A stretch of DNA of 16,317 nt from Bryobacterales bacterium (lineage in GTDB: Bacteria > Acidobacteriota > Terriglobia > Bryobacterales > Bryobacteraceae), in the NCBI GenBank assembly GCA_003139735.1, contig PLGA01000510.1:1-16317 (forward strand). The letters run 5' to 3'. Positions 1 to 5,867 of this stretch are shown here, in pieces. The position numbers and the translations under genes are program-made. Each line of letters opens with the position of its first letter. Positions within the stretch are counted from its first letter, which is position 1. The notes under the pieces were generated by a model that had not been told where the DNA came from, did no database searches, and was given only the letters and a program-made list of their open reading frames with translations.

Positions 1-199
1 CCACCCACTTGGCGATTTCCAGTCGCATCTTGACCGCGATTTCGCTCTGATGGATCGCGACGGATTCGGTATAGCAGCAAGGCGCCAAAACCGCATGTTC
101 CAAGCGGTCGACCCTCGCCCGCGGCTGTTCCGCAGTCTCCGCTGGTGCCAGTAGCGGCAACAAGGTTAGAAAAAGTATTTGTAAGGATTTTGACATCAT
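1..199 (-). CDS. CcmH-like cytochrome c biogenesis protein, N-terminal part (runs off window)
   Basis: The reading frame starts with two consecutive ATGs at 199 and stays open to the window edge, giving 66 residues. The first ATG has a GAGG motif six bases upstream, which favours it. Residues 3-20 form a hydrophobic signal peptide. The following mature part has a Pro-Cys-Cys-Tyr motif (Cys41, Cys42) and then an Ser-Glu-Ile-Ala...Met-Arg-x-Glu-Ile pattern. This resembles the region around the CxxC site of CcmH/CycL, which helps reduce apocytochrome c thiols in the periplasm before haem attachment. The two cysteines here are adjacent instead of spaced CxxC. The start lies 20 bases after the repaired chrA stop, so it is probably the last visible gene of the minus-strand operon. 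The family call rests on a short N-terminal segment. Confidence 0.6.
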   Translation of the reverse strand, partial: MMSKSLQILFLTLLPLLAPAETAEQPRARVDRLEHAVLAPCCYTESVAIHQSEIAVKMRLEIAKWV

Positions 200-219
200 G
201 ATTTTCCTCGGTATACAAA

Positions 220-1334
220 TCATGGGAGCAGCCCGAAATACCCCGCCGCCGCACCGATTGCCAGAACGGGCGCCGGATGCCATCGCAACCCGGCAAGCAA
301 AGAGAACGACAGCGCGAGAAGAGCGAACCCGTGCCACGAGCCAGAAAGCGCTGGGCGCGGCGGTCATCCCGGAAACGGGCGTGTTGGTGACTGATTGCCA
401 GCATCAACATCATGCCGGGAGCGAATAGCGCGACCGTAGCCGCCAGGGCGCCGGTTACGCCAGCCAAGTGAAATCCGGCGAAAGTGGCTAGAACCGCGAT
501 CGGCCCCGGAGTCAGATTGCTGATCGCGACGCCGTCAAGGAACTCTTGCGGCTTCAACCAACCCAGTTGGGTGACCAGCCTGTTGTGGAGAACCGGCACG
601 AGCACGAATCCGCCGCCAAAAAACACCAGACCAATCTTGAAGAACGTGGCGAACAGGTTCGATACCGGCCCCGCCGCGAAGAATGCGAAGGGCGTCAAGT
701 TTACAGCCCCGCTGCCAGACGCCTTCCCTGGCTGGCGCGGCTGTCTTGGAGCAGTCAATCTCGCGGGCAGGAGGAAGCCTGCGGCTCCTGCCGCGACGAG
801 CACCCAGACTGCGTTCCACTGGGCGACTCCGGCCGCCAAGGCGCCAGTTGCGATCAGCATAGCCGGCCAAGAGCGCAGTACCTTGCGGCCAATAGACCAG
901 CCGGCATCCAGGATCAAGGCGATCACAACCGGAGCGAGCCCAGCTACAGCGCCCTGCAAAGCAGGCACGGCGTGGTAGCGGAAATAGAGATCCGACAAGA
1001 TGATGACGAGAGTGATCGATGGGGCCAGGAATGCGCCAGCCGAAAGCAGCGCACCGGCGACGCCAAACAGACGGTAGCCGATGAAGATCGCCACGTTCAC
1101 GGCGAACGCCCCCAATACCTGTCCCATTCCCACGCCATGGACGAATTCATCGAGGGGGATCAGGCGGCGCTTTCGCACGAACTCTTGTTGCATGAGCGCG
1201 ATTACAGCCATGCCCCCTCCGAAACCGATGCTGCCGATCTTCAGAAACGCCAGCAGCAGACGGACGAGAGAAATCGAACCAGTCGGTTCGCGGACACGCC
1301 CAGCGCTCGCCTCCTCCTTACCCCCAAGCGTCAT
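220..1334 (-). pseudogene. chrA: Chromate transporter ChrA, two-domain, with a C-terminal frameshift
   Basis: ChrA is an inner-membrane transporter that exports chromate, usually about 400 residues made of two homologous halves. Here the frame begins at ATG 1334, with a strong GGAGGAG Shine-Dalgarno four bases upstream. Both halves carry the family's Phe-Gly-Gly-Gly signature (residues about 38-41 and 239-242), each followed by long hydrophobic segments. From about 331-338 the frame loses its hydrophobic character and would run through the downstream gene to the window edge. The third frame restores a typical hydrophobic ChrA end, closing with Gly-Leu-Leu-Pro and TGA at 220-222. Restoring one missing base gives about 371 residues. 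It lies 28 bases after the methyltransferase gene and 20 before the CcmH-like gene. Family assignment is firm; whether the frameshift is biological or an assembly error is open. Confidence 0.85.
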
Positions 1335-1361
1335 GGAACTCCTCCGCCGTTCTTGAGGCCA

Positions 1362-1979
1362 TCACCGCTTCTCGAAGAACAAGAAATATTGATAGGGCAA
1401 CGTATCCAAACGCTTTTTGAGGGCGAAGCCCGCCTTCCGAAGCTCTGCGATGACTTGTTGGTTCGAGAGTTTCATCGATGGTGGAGGGCCGATTGGGAGG
1501 GCTCGCTTATAGAAATCAATGACCACAATACGCCCGCCTGGCTTCAATACCTTGGCGAGTTTGGCATAGTATGCCGGCCGGTTCTCTATGTGGTGGAGCA
1601 CGTCACAGAAGAAGATCGTATCGGCCGACTGTGCCGGCAGACGAGGGTCGTCTGGAGCAGCAACAATAGTCACCAAATTGGCGGGCGCTTTGGCGCGCAC
1701 GATCGCGAGCAATTTCTCGTCAATATCGACCGCATAGACTTTGCCTGCGTGAAGCGCAAAGCGACGAGCGAAATATCCGGTTCCAGCCCCGATGTCCGCG
1801 ACGGTGTCGGTCGGTTTGAAATCCAGCGCCATGATGACATCGTGAGGTTTCTGCCATTCATCACGCGAGGGATCCTCCAACACCTTCGCGTACTCGCCCG
1901 ACGATGGCGGGTGGTGCTGATGGGGCACTTGCCCAAGTGCCACAACCGCAAGAGTCAACATCCATGCGTAACGTTTCAT
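1362..1979 (-). CDS. Exported class I SAM-dependent methyltransferase
   Basis: This 205-residue protein has a clear Rossmann methyltransferase core. Motif I is Val-Ala-Asp-Ile-Gly-Ala-Gly-Thr-Gly (about 60-68), an acidic motif-II loop Ala-Val-Asp-Ile follows, and a Asp-Val-Leu-His-His segment precedes the post-motif region Lys-Pro-Gly-Gly-Arg. Unusually for a SAM enzyme, residues 1-16 look like a signal peptide, followed by a short His-rich stretch (Pro-His-Gln-His-His). If exported it would need SAM outside the cytoplasm, so the hydrophobic leader may instead anchor it facing inwards. The start at 1979 is supported by AAAGGAGAG six bases upstream. The substrate is unknown. Its position between the lipoate ligase and chrA suggests a role with the rest of the operon, such as methylating a metalloid, thiol or small metabolite, but that is inference. 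Confidence 0.8.
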   Translation of the reverse strand: MKRYAWMLTLAVVALGQVPHQHHPPSSGEYAKVLEDPSRDEWQKPHDVIMALDFKPTDTVADIGAGTGYFARRFALHAGKVYAVDIDEKLLAIVRAKAPANLVTIVAAPDDPRLPAQSADTIFFCDVLHHIENRPAYYAKLAKVLKPGGRIVVIDFYKRALPIGPPPSMKLSNQQVIAELRKAGFALKKRLDTLPYQYFLFFEKR

Positions 1980-2640
1980 AATCGCTCTCCTTTACCAGCC
2001 CGAACACCTGTCGCGTGGCGTCGAGCGCTATACGTTCTATGGCGGCCCGGTCCGCATTCACCCCCAGCGACCGGAATGTCGTAAGGAAGTCCCGGTGAGT
2101 GCGCCCTCGCCGGTAAGCGGGCTCTCGCGGAGGATGTTTCAACACGGCTTCGGCAAGTTCGTGGTCGAAGTCGGCGAGCAGCGTCCCGTGGACGAGAAGC
2201 GCCTTCCAACGCCGGGCCTGAGCGCTGCCGGAGATCTTCCGGTCGCCCACCGCCACATCCGATGTCCCTTCCGGCCTGCCCACCACACCGAAGGCCGCGA
2301 GGATCGCACAAATCAGATCGATGCCCGGACGAAAACCGGCCTTCGGGTCCAAGTTCGCGGGAGCGGGCGTTATCAGCGAGTAGTTCAGCACACCGCCGGT
2401 CTGGAGCACGCTGCCTCCGCCGGTGGACCGTCTGAGTACATCTACTCCCAGCCTGGCGCACGCTTCGGCGTCCACCACTTCTTCCGGTCGCTCGCTGGAG
2501 CCAATGACCACGGCTGGCGGTCCTCCCCACCAGAACCGCAGTTGGCGGAGTCCCGTCGTACATGCCGAACGCGCTGCAGCATCATCAATGGCGAGATTGT
2601 CAGCTACAGTCGGGGCCGACCAGAACACTACTTCCATCAT
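1861..2640 (-). CDS. Lipoate-protein ligase A / lipoyltransferase family protein
   Basis: This protein has the BPL/LplA fold that attaches lipoate or octanoate to a carrier lysine. Visible landmarks are the Arg-Arg-x-Thr-Gly-Gly-Gly nucleotide/lipoyl-binding loop (about 70-76), the Leu-Asn-Tyr-Ser strand, and the Lys-Ile-Ser-Gly-Ser-Ala-Gln motif holding the catalytic lysine (Lys135), followed by His-Gly-Thr-Leu-Leu. Its ATG overlaps the stop of the preceding DGC gene (ATGA), so the two are translationally coupled. The obvious carrier is the H-domain protein encoded three genes upstream. As read, the ORF is 259 residues and overlaps the methyltransferase by 119 bases. If the GGG at 1999-2001 were GG, the protein would end in Phe-Gly-Trp at a TAA (1992-1994) next to the methyltransferase ribosome site, at about 215 residues. 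The C-terminal end is therefore uncertain. Ligase, octanoyltransferase and amidotransferase activities cannot be separated from sequence. Confidence 0.82.
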   Translation of the reverse strand: MMEVVFWSAPTVADNLAIDDAAARSACTTGLRQLRFWWGGPPAVVIGSSERPEEVVDAEACARLGVDVLRRSTGGGSVLQTGGVLNYSLITPAPANLDPKAGFRPGIDLICAILAAFGVVGRPEGTSDVAVGDRKISGSAQARRWKALLVHGTLLADFDHELAEAVLKHPPREPAYRRGRTHRDFLTTFRSLGVNADRAAIERIALDATRQVFGLVKESDYETLRMDVDSCGCGTWASAPSAPPAIVGRVREGVGGSLA

Positions 2641-3338
2641 TTCGCCGGCTGGGGGCCGCTCCTGAAGGCCTGGTAGGCCGCAAGCAAAGCGCTCCGATAC
2701 CCGGTTTCTTCCTCTGGCAGGATGCGGCGGTAAATTCTCACCGCCTCAACCAAAGCGGAGCAGCCGCCGGTGTCAGCGGGGATGTCGCGTTCGACGCATT
2801 GCTCAAAGATCAGCGGCAAACCAGGGATGCTGACGGCGACGCCCAGGACGATCAACTTCCCGCCCGACGCCGGGCTTGAGCACGAACACTGGGCGCCGCT
2901 CGACCCGGCCGCGATGTCATCGCGCGGCCCCGTCTCCGCCAATACGGTGTCCACCTCGGCGGCAATCCGCTCCGCGACAGCCCAGACCGCTTCTTTATCT
3001 GGCTGGGTCGCGTCCCGCGACGCGCGATGGCAGCCCACTGCCCGGGTTCCGAGGATGCCGGTGACCACCAGTGCGGAGCTGACCGGGCCGCTGTGCTCTT
3101 CCGTGCCCCATTTGGCGCACTGCTTCTCGCACCCGTCGATGGTGATGGTTGGATGCGTCTTGGCGAAGTTTCGCTCCGCTTCATTCCCGGCGAGGAACAG
3201 CGGCAAACAAAGGGTGACCGTCGCATTGGGCCTCAGCAGTTCCAGGACCCGGCGTGTCGCCAGGCGCGAAATCGTCCCTTCGGGGATCGCTTCCCCGCTG
3301 CATGAGATGATGCCGACCTTCGTGGTTTGCGGACTCAT
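2637..3338 (-). CDS. DGC-domain putative zinc-binding protein, 233 aa
   Basis: The protein belongs to the DGC family (PF08859-like), named after a conserved Asp-Gly-Cys. Near the N-terminus is a Ser-Cys-Ser-Gly motif (Cys13). A Cys-Leu-Pro-Leu segment follows, and then Ile-Thr-Ile-Asp-Gly-Cys-Glu-Lys-Gln-Cys around residues 67-76. The C-terminal half is longer than in the neighbouring paralogue and carries a Cys-Ser-Cys pair near residue 150 and two later cysteines. The family is proposed to bind zinc through its cysteines; its biochemical role is not established. The ATG at 3338 overlaps the preceding stop, and the stop overlaps the lipoate ligase start, so three genes are coupled in series. 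It is the last of three DGC-containing genes in this operon. Confidence 0.8.
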   Translation of the reverse strand: MSPQTTKVGIISCSGEAIPEGTISRLATRRVLELLRPNATVTLCLPLFLAGNEAERNFAKTHPTITIDGCEKQCAKWGTEEHSGPVSSALVVTGILGTRAVGCHRASRDATQPDKEAVWAVAERIAAEVDTVLAETGPRDDIAAGSSGAQCSCSSPASGGKLIVLGVAVSIPGLPLIFEQCVERDIPADTGGCSALVEAVRIYRRILPEEETGYRSALLAAYQAFRSGPQPAK

Positions 3339-3763
3339 CGAATCGCCTCCTCACTGGCGCACAAGCTCGCCGCCTCGCAAGCAACCGAATCGGCAATCTC
3401 CCGTGTGATGGTCCACCCGTCATCGGTCAGCGCTGTCGCGTTGCCCGGTTTCGCGCCCCGGTGGTTCTTGAACGCTTCGGCCACCTGGATCGCTTTCGCC
3501 ACGCGTCCGCCGGCCATCGCCACGTTCTTCTCCGCGCAGGCCTTGACGCACCCGTCAATGGTGATGCAGGCGTGGCTTCGCACCGCCGCAACCGCTTCGG
3601 AGTCTCCCTTTACCAACAAAGCCAGACACAGCGTGTCCGTCTGGGCCGGGGCCAACTCGTCGGTCACCAGATAGGTGGCTTCGCGACTCATCAGGCCATG
3701 CACTTTTCCAATCCCGCTGCACGGGATGACCAACACGGCGTTCTTAATAGGCTCGTTTCCCAT
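3335..3763 (-). CDS. DGC-domain putative zinc-binding protein, 142 aa
   Basis: This compact DGC-family protein has Pro-Cys-Ser-Gly close to the N-terminus and Ile-Asp-Gly-Cys-Val-Lys-Ala-Cys in the middle, the two cysteine motifs expected for the fold. An upstream in-frame start would add 17 polar residues that overlap the preceding gene. I chose ATG 3763 because AAGAGGA lies seven bases upstream and the protein then begins just before the first conserved strand. It starts 13 bases after the DGC-H fusion stop and its own stop overlaps the next DGC gene in an ATGA. It resembles the N-terminal domain of the fusion, so the trio probably arose by duplication. No enzyme activity can be inferred from the sequence. 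Confidence 0.8.
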   Translation of the reverse strand: MGNEPIKNAVLVIPCSGIGKVHGLMSREATYLVTDELAPAQTDTLCLALLVKGDSEAVAAVRSHACITIDGCVKACAEKNVAMAGGRVAKAIQVAEAFKNHRGAKPGNATALTDDGWTITREIADSVACEAASLCASEEAIR

Positions 3764-3776
3764 TCGACTGTTCCTC

Positions 3777-4615
3777 TTACTCCTCGGCAGCCTTGCGCTT
3801 GACGATTTCCGCATACGCAGCCGGGTCTAGCAGCAGTTCCCGGTCTTGCGTGAAAGACGTCAGTTTCACTTCGACCAGCCAGCCGGCGCCGTAAGGATCT
3901 TCATTGATGAGGCCAGGGTTATCGATCACGGCGGGATTGACGGCAGTCACGTTGCCGGCGACCGGGGCGATGATCTCAAACACCGCCTTGGCCGACTCCA
4001 GGCTGCCCAGTTCGCCGAACTGTTCGACGGCCGCATCGACTTTAGGCGGATCGAAGTAGCTGATGTCGGTCAGCTTCTGCTGCATGTAGTCGGAGATCCC
4101 CACCCGCGCCACACCGTCCAACACGCGGGCCCAGACATCGTTCTCGTTAAACACGTAGTCCACTACCGGAATCCGGAACTCGAACTTGTCGTGGGTCACG
4201 ACAAGGTACTCCGTCGGCGTATCAAACTCTGAAGCCGGCTCAACGGCAGGCGCGTTGAGGTTGCGGACCAGTTCACCAACGATCGACTGGGCCAGCAAAA
4301 TGCCCTTGGGCCCCAGGCTGAGTGTGGATTCCAGGGCCTGGCCCGAGGCTTTGACGGCATCCGACACCAACACCTTCCGCTCCACCTTCGCTTCCAGCCG
4401 GGCGGCGAGTTTCGTGGCGCACCGCGTCGAACATCCATCGACAATGATCAGCAAACTATCGTTGAGGGCCTCCTGTAACGCGCCGGCGCACGATTCAAGA
4501 GTACGGGGCAGATGACTTCACTCCCGGTGGCCTCGGCGCCGCGGATCGCCACCTCCCGCGTCACGGAGCCCTCGGCCTTGTCCAGGCCGTTGCATGAGAG
4601 AATCGCCCGCTTCAT
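3777..4615 (-). pseudogene. DGC domain fused to glycine-cleavage H-protein (lipoyl carrier) domain, frameshifted near the N-terminus
   Basis: From ATG 4615 the first 40 or so residues form a DGC N-terminus (Ser-Cys-Asn-Gly motif), ending out of frame near 4493-4500. The adjacent frame continues the same fold with Ser-Cys-Ala-Gly and Ile-Val-Asp-Gly-Cys-Ser-Thr-Arg-Cys. Restoring one base gives about 279 residues. The unbroken downstream frame then runs directly into a full GcvH domain: Val-Gly-Ile-Ser-Asp-Tyr, Glu-Ser-Ala-Lys (predicted lipoyl lysine, codon 3987-3989, about residue 210), Ala-Pro-Val-Ala-Gly and an Ile-Asn-Glu-Asp-Pro-Tyr-Gly signature. The fusion itself is real because the linker and H domain share one frame with the DGC motif. 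The ATG overlaps the ferredoxin stop (ATGA). No gcvT, gcvP or lpd gene is nearby, so a role outside glycine cleavage is likely. The nearby lipoate ligase is its probable modifying enzyme. Confidence 0.85.
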
Positions 4616-4901
4616 TTAACATTCTCCCGTTCGCGGATCTGTTTGATCAGCGCGATGGTTTCCGGCTTGCTCGGGAAAGAGATTGCGTCTGGGCCGCACG
4701 TTTTCGAGCAGGCTCGACAAAACGCGACGCAATTCGCAGGATTGGCCACCACCAGCTTAAGATCGCCCTCCCGCCGCTCGAAAACGCGATGGGGGCAGAA
4801 CGTGTCGCACTCCATGCAGAAGGTGCATTTGTCATATAGCCGATCGTGGGAAACCAGGGGATTTGAGCCCGCGGCACGCCCATAAACGTGGTCTCAGCCA
4901 T
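4612..4901 (-). pseudogene. Two-cluster 4Fe-4S ferredoxin, frameshifted between the N-terminal segment and the first cluster
   Basis: The C-terminal frame holds two cluster motifs: Cys-x2-Cys-x2-Cys-x3-Cys-Pro, then a less usual Cys-x3-Cys-x2-Cys-x3-Cys-Gly-Pro. In that frame there is a stop upstream and no start before the first cluster. The neighbouring frame from ATG 4901 encodes a fitting N-terminus ending in Trp-Phe-Pro-Thr-Ile-Gly-Tyr. The two join at a TATAT around 4826-4832; removing one AT gives Ile-Gly-Tyr-Asp-Lys-Cys and a 95-residue protein. A two-base duplication therefore explains the break. Ferredoxins of this kind pass electrons between enzymes in the cytoplasm. The stop overlaps the start of the DGC-H fusion, so this protein is a likely electron partner of the lipoyl carrier, although that is inferred from position only. 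Confidence 0.78.
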
Positions 4902-5039
4902 CTTTTTCCACCCCCATCTCATGCAGCGCGGTGGAAACTTTCTGGATAGGCTGAAACAGGACAATTGGCGAGATCTTTCCTGCCGCCCCTTGGGCTTGTA
5001 TAGCTATCTGTTGGTTGCCTCGGCGGAGTAAGGCCGCAT
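4894..5039 (-). pseudogene. Possible small unknown protein of about 48 aa, frameshifted
   Basis: The zf-HC2 gene ends in TAATG, so an ATG at 5039 is coupled to its stop. That frame reads only 11 codons before TAG. A neighbouring frame is open through the rest of the gap and encodes a plausible amphipathic sequence containing Ser-Pro-Ile-Val-Leu-Phe-Gln-Pro and Ala-Leu-His-Glu-Met-Gly, ending at a TGA that overlaps the ferredoxin ATG. The spacing at both ends is that of a real operon member. The length of 146 bases is not a multiple of three, so one indel is required. I do not recognise the family, and the gap could instead be non-coding. Confidence 0.4.
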
Positions 5040-5320
5040 TATGTCCCCCGGTTCGGGCCAATCGGCCGGGCGGCGAGCGTCTTTTGCCAAGCCCTCTCGA
5101 GTTCGGCCCTGGCCGAGGGATGGAGCGGTTGGGGTTTCACGCTTGGCTCGTATGCGTGGCAGACTTCGATGGTTCGACGCAAGCTATCGGCGAGCGCCAG
5201 GCATCTCACGCAGACGCGGAGATGCTTCTCCACTTCGGCTGCGGTTCCCGTGTCCAGATCTTCATCGAGATAGTCTGAGAGCCAAGCCGTGACCTGCTCG
5301 CAGGCGCTCAGATGTCTCAT
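5039..5320 (-). CDS. Soluble zf-HC2 anti-sigma-factor-like zinc finger protein
   Basis: The 93-residue protein starts with a zf-HC2 domain. Cys7 and the His33-x3-Cys37-x2-Cys40 motif are the expected zinc ligands of ZAS-type anti-sigma factors, and the spacing between them fits the family. No membrane segment follows, so unlike many family members it should be cytoplasmic. The C-terminal half is polar and of unknown role. No sigma factor gene is in the window, so its partner would have to be encoded elsewhere, or the domain acts as a redox-sensitive metal site. It begins 24 bases after the osmC-like gene and ends in TAATG. Placed near the front of the operon, it may regulate it, but this is not shown. 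Confidence 0.7.
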   Translation of the reverse strand: MRHLSACEQVTAWLSDYLDEDLDTGTAAEVEKHLRVCVRCLALADSLRRTIEVCHAYEPSVKPQPLHPSARAELERAWQKTLAARPIGPNRGT

Positions 5321-5344
5321 GATGCTTGGCGGCCAAGCCGCACA

Positions 5345-5755
5345 TCAGGCGGCGGGCATCTCGACCGGCGCATTGAGAACAACGTCGATCGCCGGCGCAT
5401 TCAGCAGCGTGTTGTGGACCAGGCACAGCTTTACCGCCCGAAGAATACCGGCCTGATGCTGTGGATCGAGTTCGGGCGCGGTCACCTCAATCCGAAAGCG
5501 CCCCAGCCTCGCGGGCTGCGTAGCCTTTTCCGCCGTGACCATGACTCTCAGTCCATCGGAGGGTAGGGACCTCGCCTTGAGGTATTGCGCCGCGTAATAC
5601 CCAGCGGATGTCCCCAACGATACCAGGAGAAACTCAGGGGGCGTCATGCCGCTGTCGGAACCGCCATTGATGGCCGGCTGATCGCAGATCACGCGATGGC
5701 CGCGCGCGATCGCCTCAAACTTTGCTTCGCCTAGATATAGGATTTCCGCTTCCAT
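5345..5755 (-). CDS. OsmC-family protein with Ser in place of the usual first cysteine
   Basis: This 136-residue protein matches the OsmC/Ohr fold: an N-terminal strand region, the Thr-Pro-Pro-Glu-x-Leu-Leu helix start (about 38-44), and the late Val-Lys-Leu-Cys-Leu-Val-His motif carrying the second conserved cysteine. Active OsmC/Ohr thiol peroxidases reduce hydroperoxides using two cysteines. Here the position following Leu-Gly-Thr is Ser50 (codon TCC, one base from TGC), so classical peroxidase activity may be lost or altered. It is the first gene of the minus-strand operon, directly facing the divergent regulatory region. The start at 5755 follows a GAAGG motif at modest spacing. The role may be thiol, persulfide or small-molecule binding instead of peroxide removal. 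Confidence 0.8.
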   Translation of the reverse strand: MEAEILYLGEAKFEAIARGHRVICDQPAINGGSDSGMTPPEFLLVSLGTSAGYYAAQYLKARSLPSDGLRVMVTAEKATQPARLGRFRIEVTAPELDPQHQAGILRAVKLCLVHNTLLNAPAIDVVLNAPVEMPAA

Positions 5756-5775
5756 AAGGAATTGCCTTCATCCAC

Positions 5776-5834
5776 CAAGATGCAAGATATTCGAGAACGT
5801 GACGGCGTCACCAACCGGCGGAATTTGCATCTTG
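5776..5834. promoter_or_regulatory. Divergent intergenic region with two concentric inverted repeats (candidate operator)
   Basis: Between the osmC-like gene and the outer-membrane efflux gene, a perfect 10-base inverted repeat (CAAGATGCAA at 5776-5785, TTGCATCTTG at 5825-5834) encloses a second perfect one (GTGACG at 5799-5804, CGTCAC at 5806-5811). Both have their centre of symmetry at 5805. A direct repeat CAAGAT occurs at 5776 and 5783. The placement between divergent operons suggests a shared control site, bound by one dimeric regulator at two levels or by two regulators. No regulator gene of a classical operator-binding family lies beside it, and I could not assign -35/-10 boxes with confidence. 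Confidence 0.55.
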
Positions 5835-5867
5835 AGGGATGAAGCGGAGTTCCAAGTTCCGAATATC

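Noticed and set aside
546..2084. Long plus-strand open frame of 512 codons
   Set aside because: It lies antisense to chrA, the methyltransferase and the ligase end. Its product is rich in Arg, His, Gln and Glu without domain signatures, as expected for a shadow frame in GC-rich DNA.
4612..5039. Possibility that this is a complete sHdr/LbpA sulfur oxidation locus
   Set aside because: No hdrA, hdrB, hdrC or DsrE-like genes are present; only the lipoyl carrier and ligase resemble that system.
5799..5867. Upstream GTG start for the outer membrane efflux protein
   Set aside because: It would put 23 polar residues before a clear signal peptide and would start within the inverted repeat.
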